From: Neobacillus niacini
Lineage (GTDB): Bacteria; Bacillota; Bacilli; Bacillales; Cytobacillaceae
Length of the DNA: 64,000 nt
NCBI RefSeq assembly: GCF_000759675.1
Contig: NZ_BAWM01000158.1
Coordinates: 1-64,000, forward strand
Reading direction: 5' to 3'
Of the stretch, positions 24,898 to 34,447 are shown piece by piece; within the stretch, counting starts at the first letter, position 1, and each line of letters begins with the position of its first letter. A program made the translations under genes and the position numbers. Below the pieces are notes generated by a model, which did not search any database, was not told where the DNA came from, and saw only the letters and a program-made list of their open reading frames with translations.

Positions 24898-26169
24898 ATG
24901 AGGATTAGAGATTGGGATCCGAATTTAAAGGTTCGCTTGTTTAGTGAAGCGATGATGAATATTACGTTTTGGATGTTCTTTCCGTTTTTGACCATATATT
25001 TTGCTGAAGAATTTGGTAAAAATAAAGCTGGCTTTTTGTTGGTGTTTTCACAAGTTTTTGCTGTGCTTGCCAATTTGATGGGCGGATACTGTGCGGACCG
25101 CTTTGGGCGAAAAAAAATGATGGTTCTTTCAGCCATTGGCCAAGGGCTTTCTTTTTTAGCTTTTGCTGCTGCTAGCTCCCCTTGGCTACAATCACCCTGG
25201 TTGGGATTTATCGCTTTCGCAATTGCTGGCGTTTTCGGCTCGTTTTATTGGCCTGCCAGCCAAGCAATGGTGGCAGATGTCGTTGACGAAAAGGATAGAA
25301 GCAGTGTATTTGCCATTTTCTACACTTCGATAAATATTGCGGTCGTAATTGGTCCTATATTAGGTGCGATTTTTTATGTGAATCATCGTTTTGAACTATT
25401 AATATTTGCTGGTATTGTTTGTATTTTACTTGGCTTAATATTAGCAAAATGGACTAGAGAAACAGCACCAGTTCAAAAAGTGGAAGCCCTGGAAGCTGAT
25501 CGAAAATGGTACTATTTCTTACAAAACCAGTTGAAGGATTACACATTAATTATAAAAGATAAAACCTTTTTTCTTTTTATTATTGCAGGTGTCTTAGCTG
25601 GTCAAACATTTATGCAATTGGATTTATTATTTCCTGTTTATATGAAAGAAGTAATTGACCTACAAACTCTATTTTCAATAGGAGACTGGTCATTTACCGT
25701 AAAAGGTGAGCAAGCCTTTGGAATTGTGCTTGCAGAAAATGGCTTCCTCGTTGCCTTATTAACAGTTATGATTACAAAATGGATGGGAAGATATAAAGAA
25801 AGAAATGTATTTGTATTTTCATCAATCATATATGCGATATCCATATTTCTTTTTAGTCAAACCCATTGGATATGGGGCTTTATTATCGCGATGGCTGTCT
25901 TTACCTTTGCTGAGTTAATGGGAGCAGGAATTCAACAAAGCTTTGTTTCCAAGCTTGCACCTGAGCATATGAGAGGACAATATTTTGCTGCTGCCAGCTT
26001 AAGATTCACAATCAGCCGAACAATCGCTCCATTATCCATCCCATTGACTGTTTGGATAGGATATGAATGGACATTTTTCGTACTTTGCCTCCTCGCACTT
26101 GCAAGTGCAGGCTTGTATTGGCTTATGTTTTATTCATTTGAAAAGAAAACCGCGTTGGATCCTAATTAG
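24898..26169 (+). CDS. MFS transporter (drug-efflux type)
   Basis: This 423-residue major facilitator has 12 helices. The loop 2-3 signature G-G-Y-C-A-D-R-F-G-R-K-K is intact near residue 64, and the first half is drug/H+ antiporter-like (I-G-P-I-L-G-A near helix 5). An unusually long periplasmic-side loop is predicted near residue 250. CGGAGG six bases before the ATG fixes the start. The terminator overlaps the stop codon. The substrate is unknown. Confidence 0.8.
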   Translation: MRIRDWDPNLKVRLFSEAMMNITFWMFFPFLTIYFAEEFGKNKAGFLLVFSQVFAVLANLMGGYCADRFGRKKMMVLSAIGQGLSFLAFAAASSPWLQSPWLGFIAFAIAGVFGSFYWPASQAMVADVVDEKDRSSVFAIFYTSINIAVVIGPILGAIFYVNHRFELLIFAGIVCILLGLILAKWTRETAPVQKVEALEADRKWYYFLQNQLKDYTLIIKDKTFFLFIIAGVLAGQTFMQLDLLFPVYMKEVIDLQTLFSIGDWSFTVKGEQAFGIVLAENGFLVALLTVMITKWMGRYKERNVFVFSSIIYAISIFLFSQTHWIWGFIIAMAVFTFAELMGAGIQQSFVSKLAPEHMRGQYFAAASLRFTISRTIAPLSIPLTVWIGYEWTFFVLCLLALASAGLYWLMFYSFEKKTALDPN

Positions 26170-26181
26170 GATCCTTTTTTT
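26157..26181 (+). terminator. Terminator overlapping the MFS stop codon
   Basis: GGATCC-TAATTA-GGATCC followed by seven T. The TAG stop lies in the loop. Confidence 0.92.
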
Positions 26182-26215
26182 GTTCAAAAAATTGTCAATA
26201 AATTGTACTAAAATG

Positions 26216-26244
26216 TTCACATTTTAGTAGTTTACTATTATAAT
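26216..26244 (+). promoter_or_regulatory. Sigma-A promoter of a 38-residue peptide
   Basis: TTCACA (26216-26221), a 17-base spacer and TATAAT (26239-26244) lie 40 bases before the small gene. Confidence 0.7.
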
Positions 26245-26284
26245 TAATATGTAAACGTTTTCTACTATAAGGAGGGTGGTATTG

Positions 26285-26401
26285 ATGGAATTGTCCCAAT
26301 TTATGTCTCCTACATCATTGTCTGGTATTATTACTTTTCTAGTCTTATTTTCTACAGGCGTTTTTCTTAATATAAAAGTATATGGAAGCAAATTACAGTA
26401 G
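26285..26401 (+). CDS. 38-residue membrane peptide
   Basis: AAGGAGG lies nine bases before the ATG. The peptide has one hydrophobic helix (residues 12-30, S-G-I-I-T-F-L-V-L-F) and a short basic tail. No family was recognised. Promoter, ribosome binding site and length together support a real gene. Nothing else was found in the gap between the MFS gene and ampS. Confidence 0.65.
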   Translation: MELSQFMSPTSLSGIITFLVLFSTGVFLNIKVYGSKLQ

Positions 26402-26529
26402 AGAGTCACATCCCTACTTATTTTTTTACCTTATTTTTGTGCTGTACATCCTTTTACTGTTATCAGTTTCTTTTTAACATTAAAAAGGCTAAAATAATTA
26501 AGGAAGATTCTGAAAAAGGAGACTAAAAA

Positions 26530-27762
26530 ATGAGTGAATTTCAAAAGAACCTTGAGAAATATGCTGAGCTTGCCGTAAAAGTTGGTGTTAATATTCAGGA
26601 GGGTCAAACATTAGTCGTTAATGCGACGTTAGATGCTGCAGAATTTGTCCGCCAGGTTGTGAAAAAAGCCTATGAAGCAGGCGCACAAAACGTTGTAGTT
26701 AACTGGAACGATGATGTGGTATCCAGAACAAAATACGAATTAGCTCCAGATGATGCTTTTACTACATACCCTGTTTGGCGCGCAAAAGAACAAGAAGATT
26801 TGGTTGAACAAGGTGCCGCTTTTATGGCTATTGTTTCTTCCAGCCCTGACTTACTAAAAGGGGTAAACCCAGAACGTATTTCTAACTTCCAAAAAGCAGC
26901 TGGAACTGCGTTAGCTAATTACCGTAAAGCTGTTCAATCTGACAAAGTCAGCTGGACCGTTATTGCTGCTCCATCTCCTGCTTGGGCTGCTAAGGTTTTT
27001 CCAGATGCACCAAGCGACCAACAAGTTTCATTACTATGGGATGCGATTTTTAAAGCTGTTCGTGTGGAAGCTGATAATCCAGTGGAAGCGTGGAAAAAAC
27101 ATGATGAAACTTTACATGAAAAGGTTAGCTACTTAAATGAAAGACGCTACCAAAAGCTTCACTATACAGCACCAGGAACTGACTTAACAATCGAACTTCC
27201 TAATAACCATATTTGGGTTGGGGCTGGCAGTGTAAACGAAAATGGTTTTGAATTCATGGCTAATATGCCGACAGAGGAAGTCTTCACGGTTCCTCATCGT
27301 GAGGGTGTTAATGGAACAGTTGCAAGTACAAAGCCATTAAGCTACGGCGGAAATATTATCGACCGTTTCTCTGTTACCTTTGAAAACGGAAGAATTGTGG
27401 ATTATAAAGCTGAAGAAGGTGAGGAATTCCTAAAGCGTTTAGTTGAAACGGATGAAGGCTCACATTATTTAGGTGAAGTAGCACTAGTTCCTTTCAACTC
27501 ACCAATTTCACAATCTAATGTCCTATTCTATAATACTTTGTTTGATGAAAATGCTTCAAACCACTTAGCAATCGGAAGCGCTTATGCATTCTGTATTGAA
27601 GGTGGAAAGAAAATGTCCTCAGAAGAACTAAAAGAAAATGGTCTCAATGAAAGTATTACTCATGTCGATTTCATGATTGGCTCTCAAGAAATGGATATCG
27701 ATGGCATAAAAGCTGATGGAACAAGTGAACCAGTATTTAGAAAAGGCAATTGGGCTTTTTAA
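26530..27762 (+). CDS. ampS: M29-family metallo-aminopeptidase
   Basis: This 410-residue cytoplasmic aminopeptidase binds two metal ions and matches AmpS/aminopeptidase T across its length. The metal-binding region is visible as E-V-F-T-V-P-H-R-E-G (near 255), G-E-V-A-L-V-P (near 318), N-x-S-N-H-L-A-I-G-x-A-Y (near 345) and T-H-V-D-F-M-I-G (near 377). AAGGAG precedes the ATG. It is followed by a terminator and is separate from mscL. Confidence 0.92.
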   Translation: MSEFQKNLEKYAELAVKVGVNIQEGQTLVVNATLDAAEFVRQVVKKAYEAGAQNVVVNWNDDVVSRTKYELAPDDAFTTYPVWRAKEQEDLVEQGAAFMAIVSSSPDLLKGVNPERISNFQKAAGTALANYRKAVQSDKVSWTVIAAPSPAWAAKVFPDAPSDQQVSLLWDAIFKAVRVEADNPVEAWKKHDETLHEKVSYLNERRYQKLHYTAPGTDLTIELPNNHIWVGAGSVNENGFEFMANMPTEEVFTVPHREGVNGTVASTKPLSYGGNIIDRFSVTFENGRIVDYKAEEGEEFLKRLVETDEGSHYLGEVALVPFNSPISQSNVLFYNTLFDENASNHLAIGSAYAFCIEGGKKMSSEELKENGLNESITHVDFMIGSQEMDIDGIKADGTSEPVFRKGNWAF

Positions 27763-27777
27763 ATAGTATAATAAATG

Positions 27778-27808
27778 GAGCAGCTCCTTAGTTGGAAGCT
27801 GCTCTTTA
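27778..27808 (+). terminator. ampS terminator
   Basis: GAGCAGCT pairs with AGCTGCTC, followed by a short T-run. Confidence 0.78.
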
Positions 27809-27836
27809 CTGATTAAATAAATTTGGAGGTTTTTTT

Positions 27837-28211
27837 ATGTTAAATGAGTTTAAGAAGTTTGCCATGAGAGGTAATGTGATAGATCTCGCTGTCGGGGTCA
27901 TTATAGGTGGAGCATTCGGTAAGATCGTTGCCTCCCTTGTTGCAGATATTATTATGCCAATCATTGCAATGCTTATTGGAAGGGTTAGTGTTGCCGACCT
28001 AGCTTATGGATCAGTAAAATATGGGGTATTTCTCCAGTCGATTATTGATTTCTTAATCATTGCTGTTTCTATATTTATGTTCATAAAATTCCTTTCTCGT
28101 TTTAAAAAGAAAGAAGAAGAAGCTAAAGTGGTGGTTCAAATTGACAAGAAAGAAGAACTTCTTGCTGAAATAAGAGATTTATTGAAAGCAGAAAAAGATT
28201 TTTCTCGATAA
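27837..28211 (+). CDS. mscL: Large-conductance mechanosensitive channel MscL
   Basis: This 124-residue homopentameric channel opens under membrane tension in osmotic downshock. The N-terminal amphipathic helix ([10 protein letters not shown]), first membrane helix with the pore motif [16 protein letters not shown], second helix (near 65-85) and basic C-terminal bundle are all present. The periplasmic loop is short, as in Bacillus. TTGGAGG precedes the ATG. Confidence 0.95.
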   Translation: MLNEFKKFAMRGNVIDLAVGVIIGGAFGKIVASLVADIIMPIIAMLIGRVSVADLAYGSVKYGVFLQSIIDFLIIAVSIFMFIKFLSRFKKKEEEAKVVVQIDKKEELLAEIRDLLKAEKDFSR

Positions 28212-28277
28212 AATGAAACATCTTGACCTCTTCTTCGTATATTCTAGATATAAATAAATTTCCTGAGGTGAATAAAA

Positions 28278-28913
28278 TTGTATACACAAACATCAACTGA
28301 ATTTTTACCTTCTGTTATAAGGACGTTCGCTCTCTCACTTGCCATCGCCTTTGTTGGAACCATGGCAGGTACATTTGTACCACCTGCATTATTTTTACCA
28401 TTAGCTATCCTTGAATTTGTTTTGTTGATGATTGCCCTTTTCTTTAGACGTAAAAAAGCCATTTCTTATACGTTCCTGTATATCTTCACTTTTATTTCAG
28501 GGATAACGTTGTACCCAATTGTTTCTTATTATGCAATGACGGCTGGAGCAAATGTGGTAATGATGGCATTTGCAAGTACCACTGTCGTTTTTACGGGAGT
28601 AGCAATTTATGCAACTAAATCAAAACGTAACTTCTCGTTTTTAGGCGGTTTCTTACTTGCTGCTTTGCTCGCTTTAGTTGCAATATCCATTTGGCATATA
28701 TTCATGCCGTTAAGTTCTACAGCTATGTTAGCCTTCTCATTCATCGGTGTATTGGTATTCAGCGGATACGTTCTTTTTGATTTCAACCGGATGAAGCATT
28801 ACGGTGTAAGTGCCGAAGAAGTTCCTTTGATGGCATTAAATCTATACTTAGATTTTATCAATCTGTTCGTTAGTATCCTACGTATCTTCGGAATTATATC
28901 AAGTAAAGATTAA
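28278..28913 (+). CDS. Bax inhibitor-1 (TMBIM)-family membrane protein
   Basis: This 211-residue protein has seven hydrophobic segments and belongs to the TMBIM/YccA family, whose B. subtilis member YetJ is a pH-sensitive calcium leak. Family features are S-G-I-T-L-Y-P-I in helix 3, V-L-F-D-F-N-R-M-K near 175 and the C-terminal A-L-N-L-Y-L-D-F-I-N-L-F-V with the paired acidic residues. It starts with TTG after TGAGGTGAATAAAA. It shares its terminator with the convergent sigma-factor gene. Confidence 0.88.
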   Translation: MYTQTSTEFLPSVIRTFALSLAIAFVGTMAGTFVPPALFLPLAILEFVLLMIALFFRRKKAISYTFLYIFTFISGITLYPIVSYYAMTAGANVVMMAFASTTVVFTGVAIYATKSKRNFSFLGGFLLAALLALVAISIWHIFMPLSSTAMLAFSFIGVLVFSGYVLFDFNRMKHYGVSAEEVPLMALNLYLDFINLFVSILRIFGIISSKD

Positions 28914-28920
28914 TGAGCAA

Positions 28921-28946
28921 AAGCCGGGATCTCCCGGCTTTTTATT
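28921..28946. terminator. Convergent terminator
   Basis: AAGCCGGGA-TC-TCCCGGCTT followed by T-rich sequence. It lies between the TMBIM gene and the sigma-factor gene, at whose 3' end it overlaps. Confidence 0.88.
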
Positions 28947-29463
28947 ATGCTAAAGATTGGAGCTTTGGTCTAAGGTGCTCCTTTCCCCTTTTCATCCTTG
29001 TTTTCACTGTTGAAATTGGGATATTACTTCTTTTTGAAATTTCAAGTAAAGTAAAGTCTTTAAAATAATATAGAAAAATAGCAGACTTATATATTTCTGG
29101 TAATGACATGACCGTTTCTTCCATTTTTTTAGCTGAATCTTTATGTAGAACTTCCTCTTCCGGGAGAGGTGGAGCTTCTACTATAGAGGAATAGGAATAC
29201 ACCTCTTCCTTCCAAAATTGCTTTGCTTTATTTTCCTTTCGCCAATAATCGCGACACTTATTGCCCGCAATCGTAAATAACCAGCTTTTTAATTTAGCTG
29301 GTTCCTTTACAGAATTAAAGGCTAAATATGCTGAGGTCAAAACCTCTTGGTAAAGATCCTCCGCAAGTTCTTTATGTTTAACTAAAGAAAAAATATAATT
29401 AAAAATAGCTTTCCCATGTTCAATTACCATTTCTTCAAACAAATCGGTCATTTTATCCCGCAT
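28945..29463 (-). CDS. ECF-type sigma factor
   Basis: This 172-residue sigma-70-family factor has region 2 (residues 10-75: D-L-Y-Q-E-V near 37, K-S-W-L-F-T-I-A-G-N-K-C-R-D near 60) and region 4 (about 115-165: L-P-E-I-Y-K-S-A-I-F-L-Y-Y-F-K, then the helix-turn-helix E-I-S-K-R-S-N-I-P-I-S-T-V-K-T-R). No anti-sigma gene follows: the terminator is immediate. Upstream lies a flippase gene about 90 bases away on the same strand. Target promoters are unknown. Confidence 0.9.
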   Translation of the reverse strand: MRDKMTDLFEEMVIEHGKAIFNYIFSLVKHKELAEDLYQEVLTSAYLAFNSVKEPAKLKSWLFTIAGNKCRDYWRKENKAKQFWKEEVYSYSSIVEAPPLPEEEVLHKDSAKKMEETVMSLPEIYKSAIFLYYFKDFTLLEISKRSNIPISTVKTRMKRGKEHLRPKLQSLA

Positions 29464-29551
29464 TTTTTTGATACCTTCTTCCCTACAACACTTCTTATAC
29501 TAATAGACGGAATAAAAATGGCTAACCCCTACACTAGCAACTGATTTTTTC

Positions 29552-30880
29552 CTAATTATTTTTCTGGATGATGCCTTTCATAAAAATTGAAACACCAATT
29601 TTTTTGCAAATGGTTAAATAATGCAACAACGCCAATAAGACTGCACCTGTATTCATGGAAATAATGACACCTTCCATCCTCCATTCAGGGCGTATTGCGA
29701 GGATAATGATGATTGAAAAGGAAACAATCGTTGACCAAATGCCATGAATAAAGGTCTCCTTTATGAGTCCTAAACCAATTAAAAATGCCTGCATTGGCAT
29801 CACAAAAAAATGGAATAGAAAAAACGGCCAGAGCATTTGTAAATATACAGCCGCAGTAGATGATTCAAAGAATATGGAAGTAAGCGGCCGGGCAAAAACA
29901 TAGAAAATAGACACGGCTGGGACCCCATAAAGAAAGGTAAGCTTCATTACTTGTGAAAGCATTTTTTGGAGTGTAGAGTAATCTCTTAACGAATATGTTT
30001 TCGAAACAGCTGGTATTAGGACCGTCATTAAGGAATGGGCGATAAATGCAGGGAAAAATCCAATTGAAACGGCAACCCCCATTAGCATGCCAAAATGTTC
30101 GGTTGCAATGGTATCAGAAAGTCCAGACCGGACCAGTGCCGACTTAATTAAAAAGGGTTGTACTGCACCTGTTAATGCAGAGAATAATCTCAATCCAGTT
30201 GTTGGAACCGAAACAGCCATTAAATTTTTACGAACCGCCTTACGATTTAAATTGGAAAAGGGCATTCGCCTTAATTGTTGAAATTGAATAATTAATGTGT
30301 AGCATAAATAAAGAAACACAGCAATCTCACTGCCAATAAATGAAGAAATCGCAATTAGTAAGGAGGCTTCTGAGTCAAATTCAAAGAACCGAAATAATAA
30401 GAACAACAACACTAGCTGGACTGATTTTCGTATAAAATTAGCAATGGCAATTTTCCCCATCTGGTGTCTTCCCATAAAATATCCCCTAGCTACCGAGGTA
30501 AAGGAAATGACGGGAATTAACAAAATGATGAGCCATCTCGTATAAGGATGGTATCCATTGAATATAGAGATAAACGGCATTAGCACCATAGCCAAGAGCA
30601 GCAGGATACTCGTAAATATAATGGTAATCGTAATCGCATGATAAAGGATATTTCGATGGAACTTTTCCTCTTTTTCAGCAACAAACTTTGATATTGAAAC
30701 CGGCAGTTCGAAGCTGGACAATAGAACGAGTAAATAAATTGATGGAAGTATCGACATATATAAACCTAATCCATGCTTGCCCAACTCTTTTGCTAGAATC
30801 AAATTAACTAAGAATTCAACGCCTTCCCCTAAAAAAGCAGAAAGGGCTAAAAATAAAATTCCTTTGTAAAAGATAGCCAT
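29552..30880 (-). CDS. SpoVB/YkvU-like flippase
   Basis: This 442-residue MOP-superfamily membrane protein has about 12-14 helices, starting with F-Y-K-G-I-L-F-L-A-L-S-A-F-L-G-E-G-V-E. The family includes SpoVB and YkvU of sporulating Bacillus, thought to move lipid-linked cell-wall or cortex precursors. R-G-Y-F-M-G-R-H-Q-M near 130 and P-V-S-I-S-K-F-V-A near 60 fit. The length is nearer YkvU than SpoVB, and zosA, YkvU's neighbour in B. subtilis, lies elsewhere in this window. AAGGGGAG precedes the ATG. A spore role is inferred. Confidence 0.8.
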   Translation of the reverse strand: MAIFYKGILFLALSAFLGEGVEFLVNLILAKELGKHGLGLYMSILPSIYLLVLLSSFELPVSISKFVAEKEEKFHRNILYHAITITIIFTSILLLLAMVLMPFISIFNGYHPYTRWLIILLIPVISFTSVARGYFMGRHQMGKIAIANFIRKSVQLVLLFLLFRFFEFDSEASLLIAISSFIGSEIAVFLYLCYTLIIQFQQLRRMPFSNLNRKAVRKNLMAVSVPTTGLRLFSALTGAVQPFLIKSALVRSGLSDTIATEHFGMLMGVAVSIGFFPAFIAHSLMTVLIPAVSKTYSLRDYSTLQKMLSQVMKLTFLYGVPAVSIFYVFARPLTSIFFESSTAAVYLQMLWPFFLFHFFVMPMQAFLIGLGLIKETFIHGIWSTIVSFSIIIILAIRPEWRMEGVIISMNTGAVLLALLHYLTICKKIGVSIFMKGIIQKNN

Positions 30881-31034
30881 TAAGAACTCCCCTTTAAAAC
30901 AATCTCACTTTTATAAACCTATGAGACAAGTTCTAAGATTAGTAGGGATTTTTTATTTAATTCTCGCTGAGTTGGATTTAGATAAGAACAAAATTTGAAA
31001 GGAGGAAGGTTAACAGGTTTACTTCAGAGATAGA

Positions 31035-31160
31035 GGGTTATTCAGACAGGTAACATGGGAAATGCTCGAGGCTTATTCGGATAGGACCACGGGAAGTGCT
31101 TAAGCCCTGTCCGAATCTGAGGCTTATTCGGACAGGAACCACTGGAAATCCTCGAGCCTT
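31035..31160. repeat. Degenerate palindromic repeat, 2-3 units
   Basis: Units begin GGNTTATTCNGA at 31035, 31070 and 31121. Arms ATTCGGATAGG (31075-31085) and CCTGTCCGAAT (31106-31116) are inverted, and GTCCGAAT (31109-31116) pairs with ATTCGGAC (31126-31133), so alternative hairpins exist. The rest of the 378-base gap 30881-31258 shows no supported gene. Confidence 0.75.
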
Positions 31161-31258
31161 GTCCTAACCCACTGATTCTTGTAGGGCTAGATCATATCAT
31201 TCGAGTATATTATAACGTAGCCAATTATGTAATAGACGTTGAAGAATATACCTTGTGG

Positions 31259-31705
31259 TTATGTATTGTGAGCAATGGCTCTTTTAAAAAGCTCCCTAAA
31301 TTGCTCCCTATCTTCTGATGTAAAAGGCTTTGGTCCCTTTGTACGCTTTCCGCTTTTTCGAGCCATAGCACTTAAATAACGTGTTTGTAATAATTGATCT
31401 ATGTTTTCATTTGTATAGGTAAATCCTTTATGGTGGAAGACTCTGCACCCTTTTGCTAAACCCAGCGAAGCAAGACCATAATCTTGCGTAACAATGATAT
31501 CGCCTATGCTTACTAACTTCATAATCCTATAATCCGCAGCATCTGCTCCAGAATCAACATAAATGGTTTCCACTCCTGATGGTTGTTCCGCAATAGAAAA
31601 ATGGGAAAAGCTCGTAACAAGGATTACTGGAATTGCGGCATTCGTACCTTCTGAGATAATAATATCCTTTACTGGACAAGCATCTGCATCAACATAAATT
31701 TTCAT
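31259..31705 (-). CDS. yqxD: YaiI/YqxD-family protein (DUF188)
   Basis: This 148-residue protein matches the UPF0178/YqxD family with a PIN-like fold. It shows [11 protein letters not shown] at the start, [10 protein letters not shown] near 52, the acidic I-V-T-Q-D-Y-G-L-A near 72 and H-H-K-G near 92. [10 protein letters not shown] lies near 115. The paired Asp residues are those expected of a PIN active site, but no reaction is established. AGGAGAG precedes the ATG. Confidence 0.9.
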   Translation of the reverse strand: MKIYVDADACPVKDIIISEGTNAAIPVILVTSFSHFSIAEQPSGVETIYVDSGADAADYRIMKLVSIGDIIVTQDYGLASLGLAKGCRVFHHKGFTYTNENIDQLLQTRYLSAMARKSGKRTKGPKPFTSEDREQFRELFKRAIAHNT

Positions 31706-31905
31706 CTTTGTCTCTCCTGTAAATTAATCGAATTGATAATGATACTAATGATAAATTTTATATATGTCAAAAAAATGCGATGAATATGTTCGACTACAGA
31801 ATGACTAGAAAAATTGGAAAACGTCAAAGGGAATCTATCTCCCTTAGAAAAACTATTATAAAAAGCGATAGTTTTAATATCCTTCTTCTTATGGAGCTAG
31901 ATTCA

Positions 31906-31932
31906 ATAAAAAAAGGACTGGTTCAGTCCTTT
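31906..31932 (-). terminator. lia operon terminator
   Basis: AAAGGACT pairs with AGTCCTTT around a five-base loop; a seven-T tail follows on the minus strand, just after liaR. Confidence 0.9.
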
Positions 31933-31940
31933 ATGAAGTG

Positions 31941-32573
31941 TTATTTAATTAACGAGTGTTTAAAAGCATAAATGACAGCCTGTGTTCGGTCTTGAACGTT
32001 AAGTTTACTTAATATATTACTCACATGGGTTTTAACTGTCTTTAATGCGATAAATAGCTCATCCGCTATGTCTTGATTTGTTTTTCCCTCTGCCATTAAC
32101 ATGAGAATTTCCATTTCACGGCTGGTGAGTTCTTCATGTGGCAGATGTTGATGTTTTTGGCGCATTTTTACCATCATTTTCCCTGTTACTTCAGGCTCAA
32201 GAACTGACTGTCCATGATATGTAGCGCGAACAGCATTAGCAATTTCATCTGCTTTTGAAGTTTTCAACATATAACTAGTAGCACCGGCCTCTAGTGCGGG
32301 ATACACCTTTTCATCGTCTAAAAAGCTGGTGACAATGATGACTTTTGCTTCAGGCCATCTTTCAATAATTTGCCTGGTTGCTTCAATCCCGTCCATTTCC
32401 TTCATCACTAAATCCATTAAAATAATATCAGGTCTTAGCTCAAGTGCCAGTTCCACGCCTTTTTTTCCATCAGCGGCCTCACCAACCACCTCAATGTCTG
32501 GCTGTGCAGATAAATATGCGGAAACTCCAATTCTCACCATCTCATGATCATCGACAAATACTACTCTAATCAT
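31941..32573 (-). CDS. liaR: Response regulator LiaR
   Basis: LiaR is the NarL-type regulator of the cell-envelope stress (lipid II) response. The receiver domain (1-120) has D-D in V-D-D-H-E and the phospho-Asp in I-L-M-D-L-V (near 54). The C-terminal LuxR-type helix-turn-helix (about 145-205) has L-T-S-R-E-M-E-I-L and [14 protein letters not shown]. It overlaps liaS by eight bases. Length matches B. subtilis LiaR (VraR in staphylococci). Confidence 0.95.
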   Translation of the reverse strand: MIRVVFVDDHEMVRIGVSAYLSAQPDIEVVGEAADGKKGVELALELRPDIILMDLVMKEMDGIEATRQIIERWPEAKVIIVTSFLDDEKVYPALEAGATSYMLKTSKADEIANAVRATYHGQSVLEPEVTGKMMVKMRQKHQHLPHEELTSREMEILMLMAEGKTNQDIADELFIALKTVKTHVSNILSKLNVQDRTQAVIYAFKHSLIK

Positions 32574-33618
32574 TTACACCATCTCCATTTATCATAACCG
32601 GTACCTTCACTTCCAGCCTTGTACCTTTACTTTTCACACTGATTACCTTTAAAGTGCCTCCAACTTCAAGCGCCCTCTCATGCATATTCTGCATACCATA
32701 AGATCCAGCCTTCATGTTATCGACTTCAAAGCCAATCCCGTCATCAACAATTCTTAGGATTACAAGGTCATCACGCATAATCAATAAAACTTCAAGTTTG
32801 TTCGCCTTTGAATGACGAAGCGTATTGGATACAGACTCTTGGAGGATACGGAAAAGATGATCCTCGATTCCCTTATCTAGTGGAAATGCTTCTACCTTCC
32901 ACTTAATTTCCATTGTTACTTTCTGTGATAATTCGACTAATAGCTCTTCAATTCCTTCTTGCAGCGTTTTATTTTTTAACGCAACTGGACGCAAATGAAG
33001 AAGCAGAGCACGCATTTCAAGTTGTGATTGGTGAATCATTTCTTCCACCATTTTCAACTGCTTAGCTTCCCTATCCTCTTCATTCGTACTTTGTTTGGTT
33101 GTGTTGATGGCAGACATCATCATGGAAGCAGCAAATAATTGCTGACTGACTGAATCATGTAATTCACGAGCGAGTCGATTTCGTTCCTGTTCAATAATTT
33201 CTTGAATCCTGGCTTCCTGGTCTTCTACTTTTTCCGTAGCCAATCGTTGTGAAAGCTTGGCTTGTTCAGACATTTGCCTGCCTATTCTATCAATCTGTTC
33301 GGCTATACTTTGCATTTCTGTAATGGTTTGCTTTTCATTTGATCCAATCTGTTTCCCTTGCTCTAACTGGTGCAATGAATGCTCAACAGCCTGAAACTGT
33401 CTTCTCCAGAATATACCTGAAACGATGCCCAGTAGTATCCCCATAGCAATACTGAATGCAGGTATAAAAATGACAAACGGGATATCCATAAAATGTCGAT
33501 TCCATAGTTCAGACCAATCTGACATCGGAAAAACAATTATAAAGGTTGCAGCCACAATGAAGGCAATAATAACCGAAAAGGTAATATTCCAAACAACCTG
33601 CCTTTGGATGGTGCTCAT
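32566..33618 (-). CDS. liaS: Histidine kinase LiaS
   Basis: LiaS is a 350-residue intramembrane-sensing kinase. Two N-terminal helices (about 10-32 and 45-68) flank a very short outer loop, as in LiaS/VraS. HAMP-like and coiled segments lead to the HisKA_3 phosphoacceptor ([14 protein letters not shown], His near 155). The ATP domain has D-N/G-I-G-F and the G-x-G-boxes near 310-335. It overlaps liaR and liaF, giving translational coupling. Confidence 0.95.
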   Translation of the reverse strand: MSTIQRQVVWNITFSVIIAFIVAATFIIVFPMSDWSELWNRHFMDIPFVIFIPAFSIAMGILLGIVSGIFWRRQFQAVEHSLHQLEQGKQIGSNEKQTITEMQSIAEQIDRIGRQMSEQAKLSQRLATEKVEDQEARIQEIIEQERNRLARELHDSVSQQLFAASMMMSAINTTKQSTNEEDREAKQLKMVEEMIHQSQLEMRALLLHLRPVALKNKTLQEGIEELLVELSQKVTMEIKWKVEAFPLDKGIEDHLFRILQESVSNTLRHSKANKLEVLLIMRDDLVILRIVDDGIGFEVDNMKAGSYGMQNMHERALEVGGTLKVISVKSKGTRLEVKVPVMINGDGVND

Positions 33619-34349
33619 ATCCGGCTCACCTCTAAATTTCCCACCAACAAGGATGTAAAGATTTTCACCTTTTGTTCTGCCTGATCATAGCCGGCTGTCT
33701 TAAGATGGAAAGCTTGGTTAAAAACCTGAGCCTGATGATTTTCAAAAACAGTAGTAGAACCAACAACACTTGAGTGATGAACGCTTACTTCTATTTCATA
33801 AGGTATTTGGACTTGGATATTTCCAATGACATTTCGTATAAAGATGATCGTTTCACCTTTTGGCAAAACAGTATAACTTAGATCTATGATGGTATCTCCA
33901 ATTCCAGATTGGATGTTAATGTCATTCCATTCATAAACACCGCTAGGCGTTTTTTGCTGTCCGAAAAATATATTTTCAAAAAGCGGCTTGGTCTTAATCA
34001 GCGTCTCTTCCTGTTTAGCCTGCTCTGCTTCTTTTATATCTAATGTAATCTTATTTAGATTCTTTTTTGAGTTAGAATATTGAATAATAAAATGTAAGAG
34101 AATAGCCAGCAATAAAAACTTGAAGGTCATCATGCTAAATACACTAATTAAAAGAAAAATAATTCCTGCTAGGAAAAGAACTTTTCCACTTCTCTTCCCT
34201 GCTTTTCTTCTGCCAATATAAATGAGACCACCAGAAAATAGAAGGGAGAATATAAGACCACTGTTGAAAAATAGAATTTCTAACAGCAGAACGACAACCC
34301 CAATTACAACCAGCCATCCTGTATAATCATTCTTTGCATTTTTTAACAT
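33615..34349 (-). CDS. liaF: Negative regulator LiaF
   Basis: LiaF holds LiaRS inactive without stress. This 244-residue protein has four hydrophobic segments in the first 95 residues. A cytoplasmic/outer beta-rich domain (about 130-244) carries I-G-D-T-I-I-D-L-S and V-S-V-H-H-S-S-V-V-G. AAAGGGAGG precedes the ATG. It overlaps liaS by four bases. A terminator lies between it and liaH, giving liaIH more transcript than liaFSR. Confidence 0.92.
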   Translation of the reverse strand: MLKNAKNDYTGWLVVIGVVVLLLEILFFNSGLIFSLLFSGGLIYIGRRKAGKRSGKVLFLAGIIFLLISVFSMMTFKFLLLAILLHFIIQYSNSKKNLNKITLDIKEAEQAKQEETLIKTKPLFENIFFGQQKTPSGVYEWNDINIQSGIGDTIIDLSYTVLPKGETIIFIRNVIGNIQVQIPYEIEVSVHHSSVVGSTTVFENHQAQVFNQAFHLKTAGYDQAEQKVKIFTSLLVGNLEVSRI

Positions 34350-34401
34350 CTGGCCACCCTCCCTTTTTGTTGTTTGTTTTTTGTTTTCCTGTTATGGCCA
34401 A

Positions 34402-34432
34402 AAAGGTGCAGAGGACTGCACCTTTATAGAAT
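34402..34432 (-). terminator. Internal lia terminator
   Basis: AAAGGTGCAG-(four-base loop)-CTGCACCTTT with a T-run on the minus strand, between liaH and liaF. It is expected to be leaky and to set the liaIH:liaFSR ratio. Confidence 0.85.
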
Positions 34433-34447
34433 ACCATGTTTTGGTTA

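Noticed and set aside
26224-26409. 61-codon minus-strand frame
   Set aside because: It is antisense to the promoter and coding region of the better supported 38-residue peptide.
31780-31971. 63-codon frame
   Set aside because: It passes through the lia terminator into liaR on the opposite strand, without a ribosome binding site.
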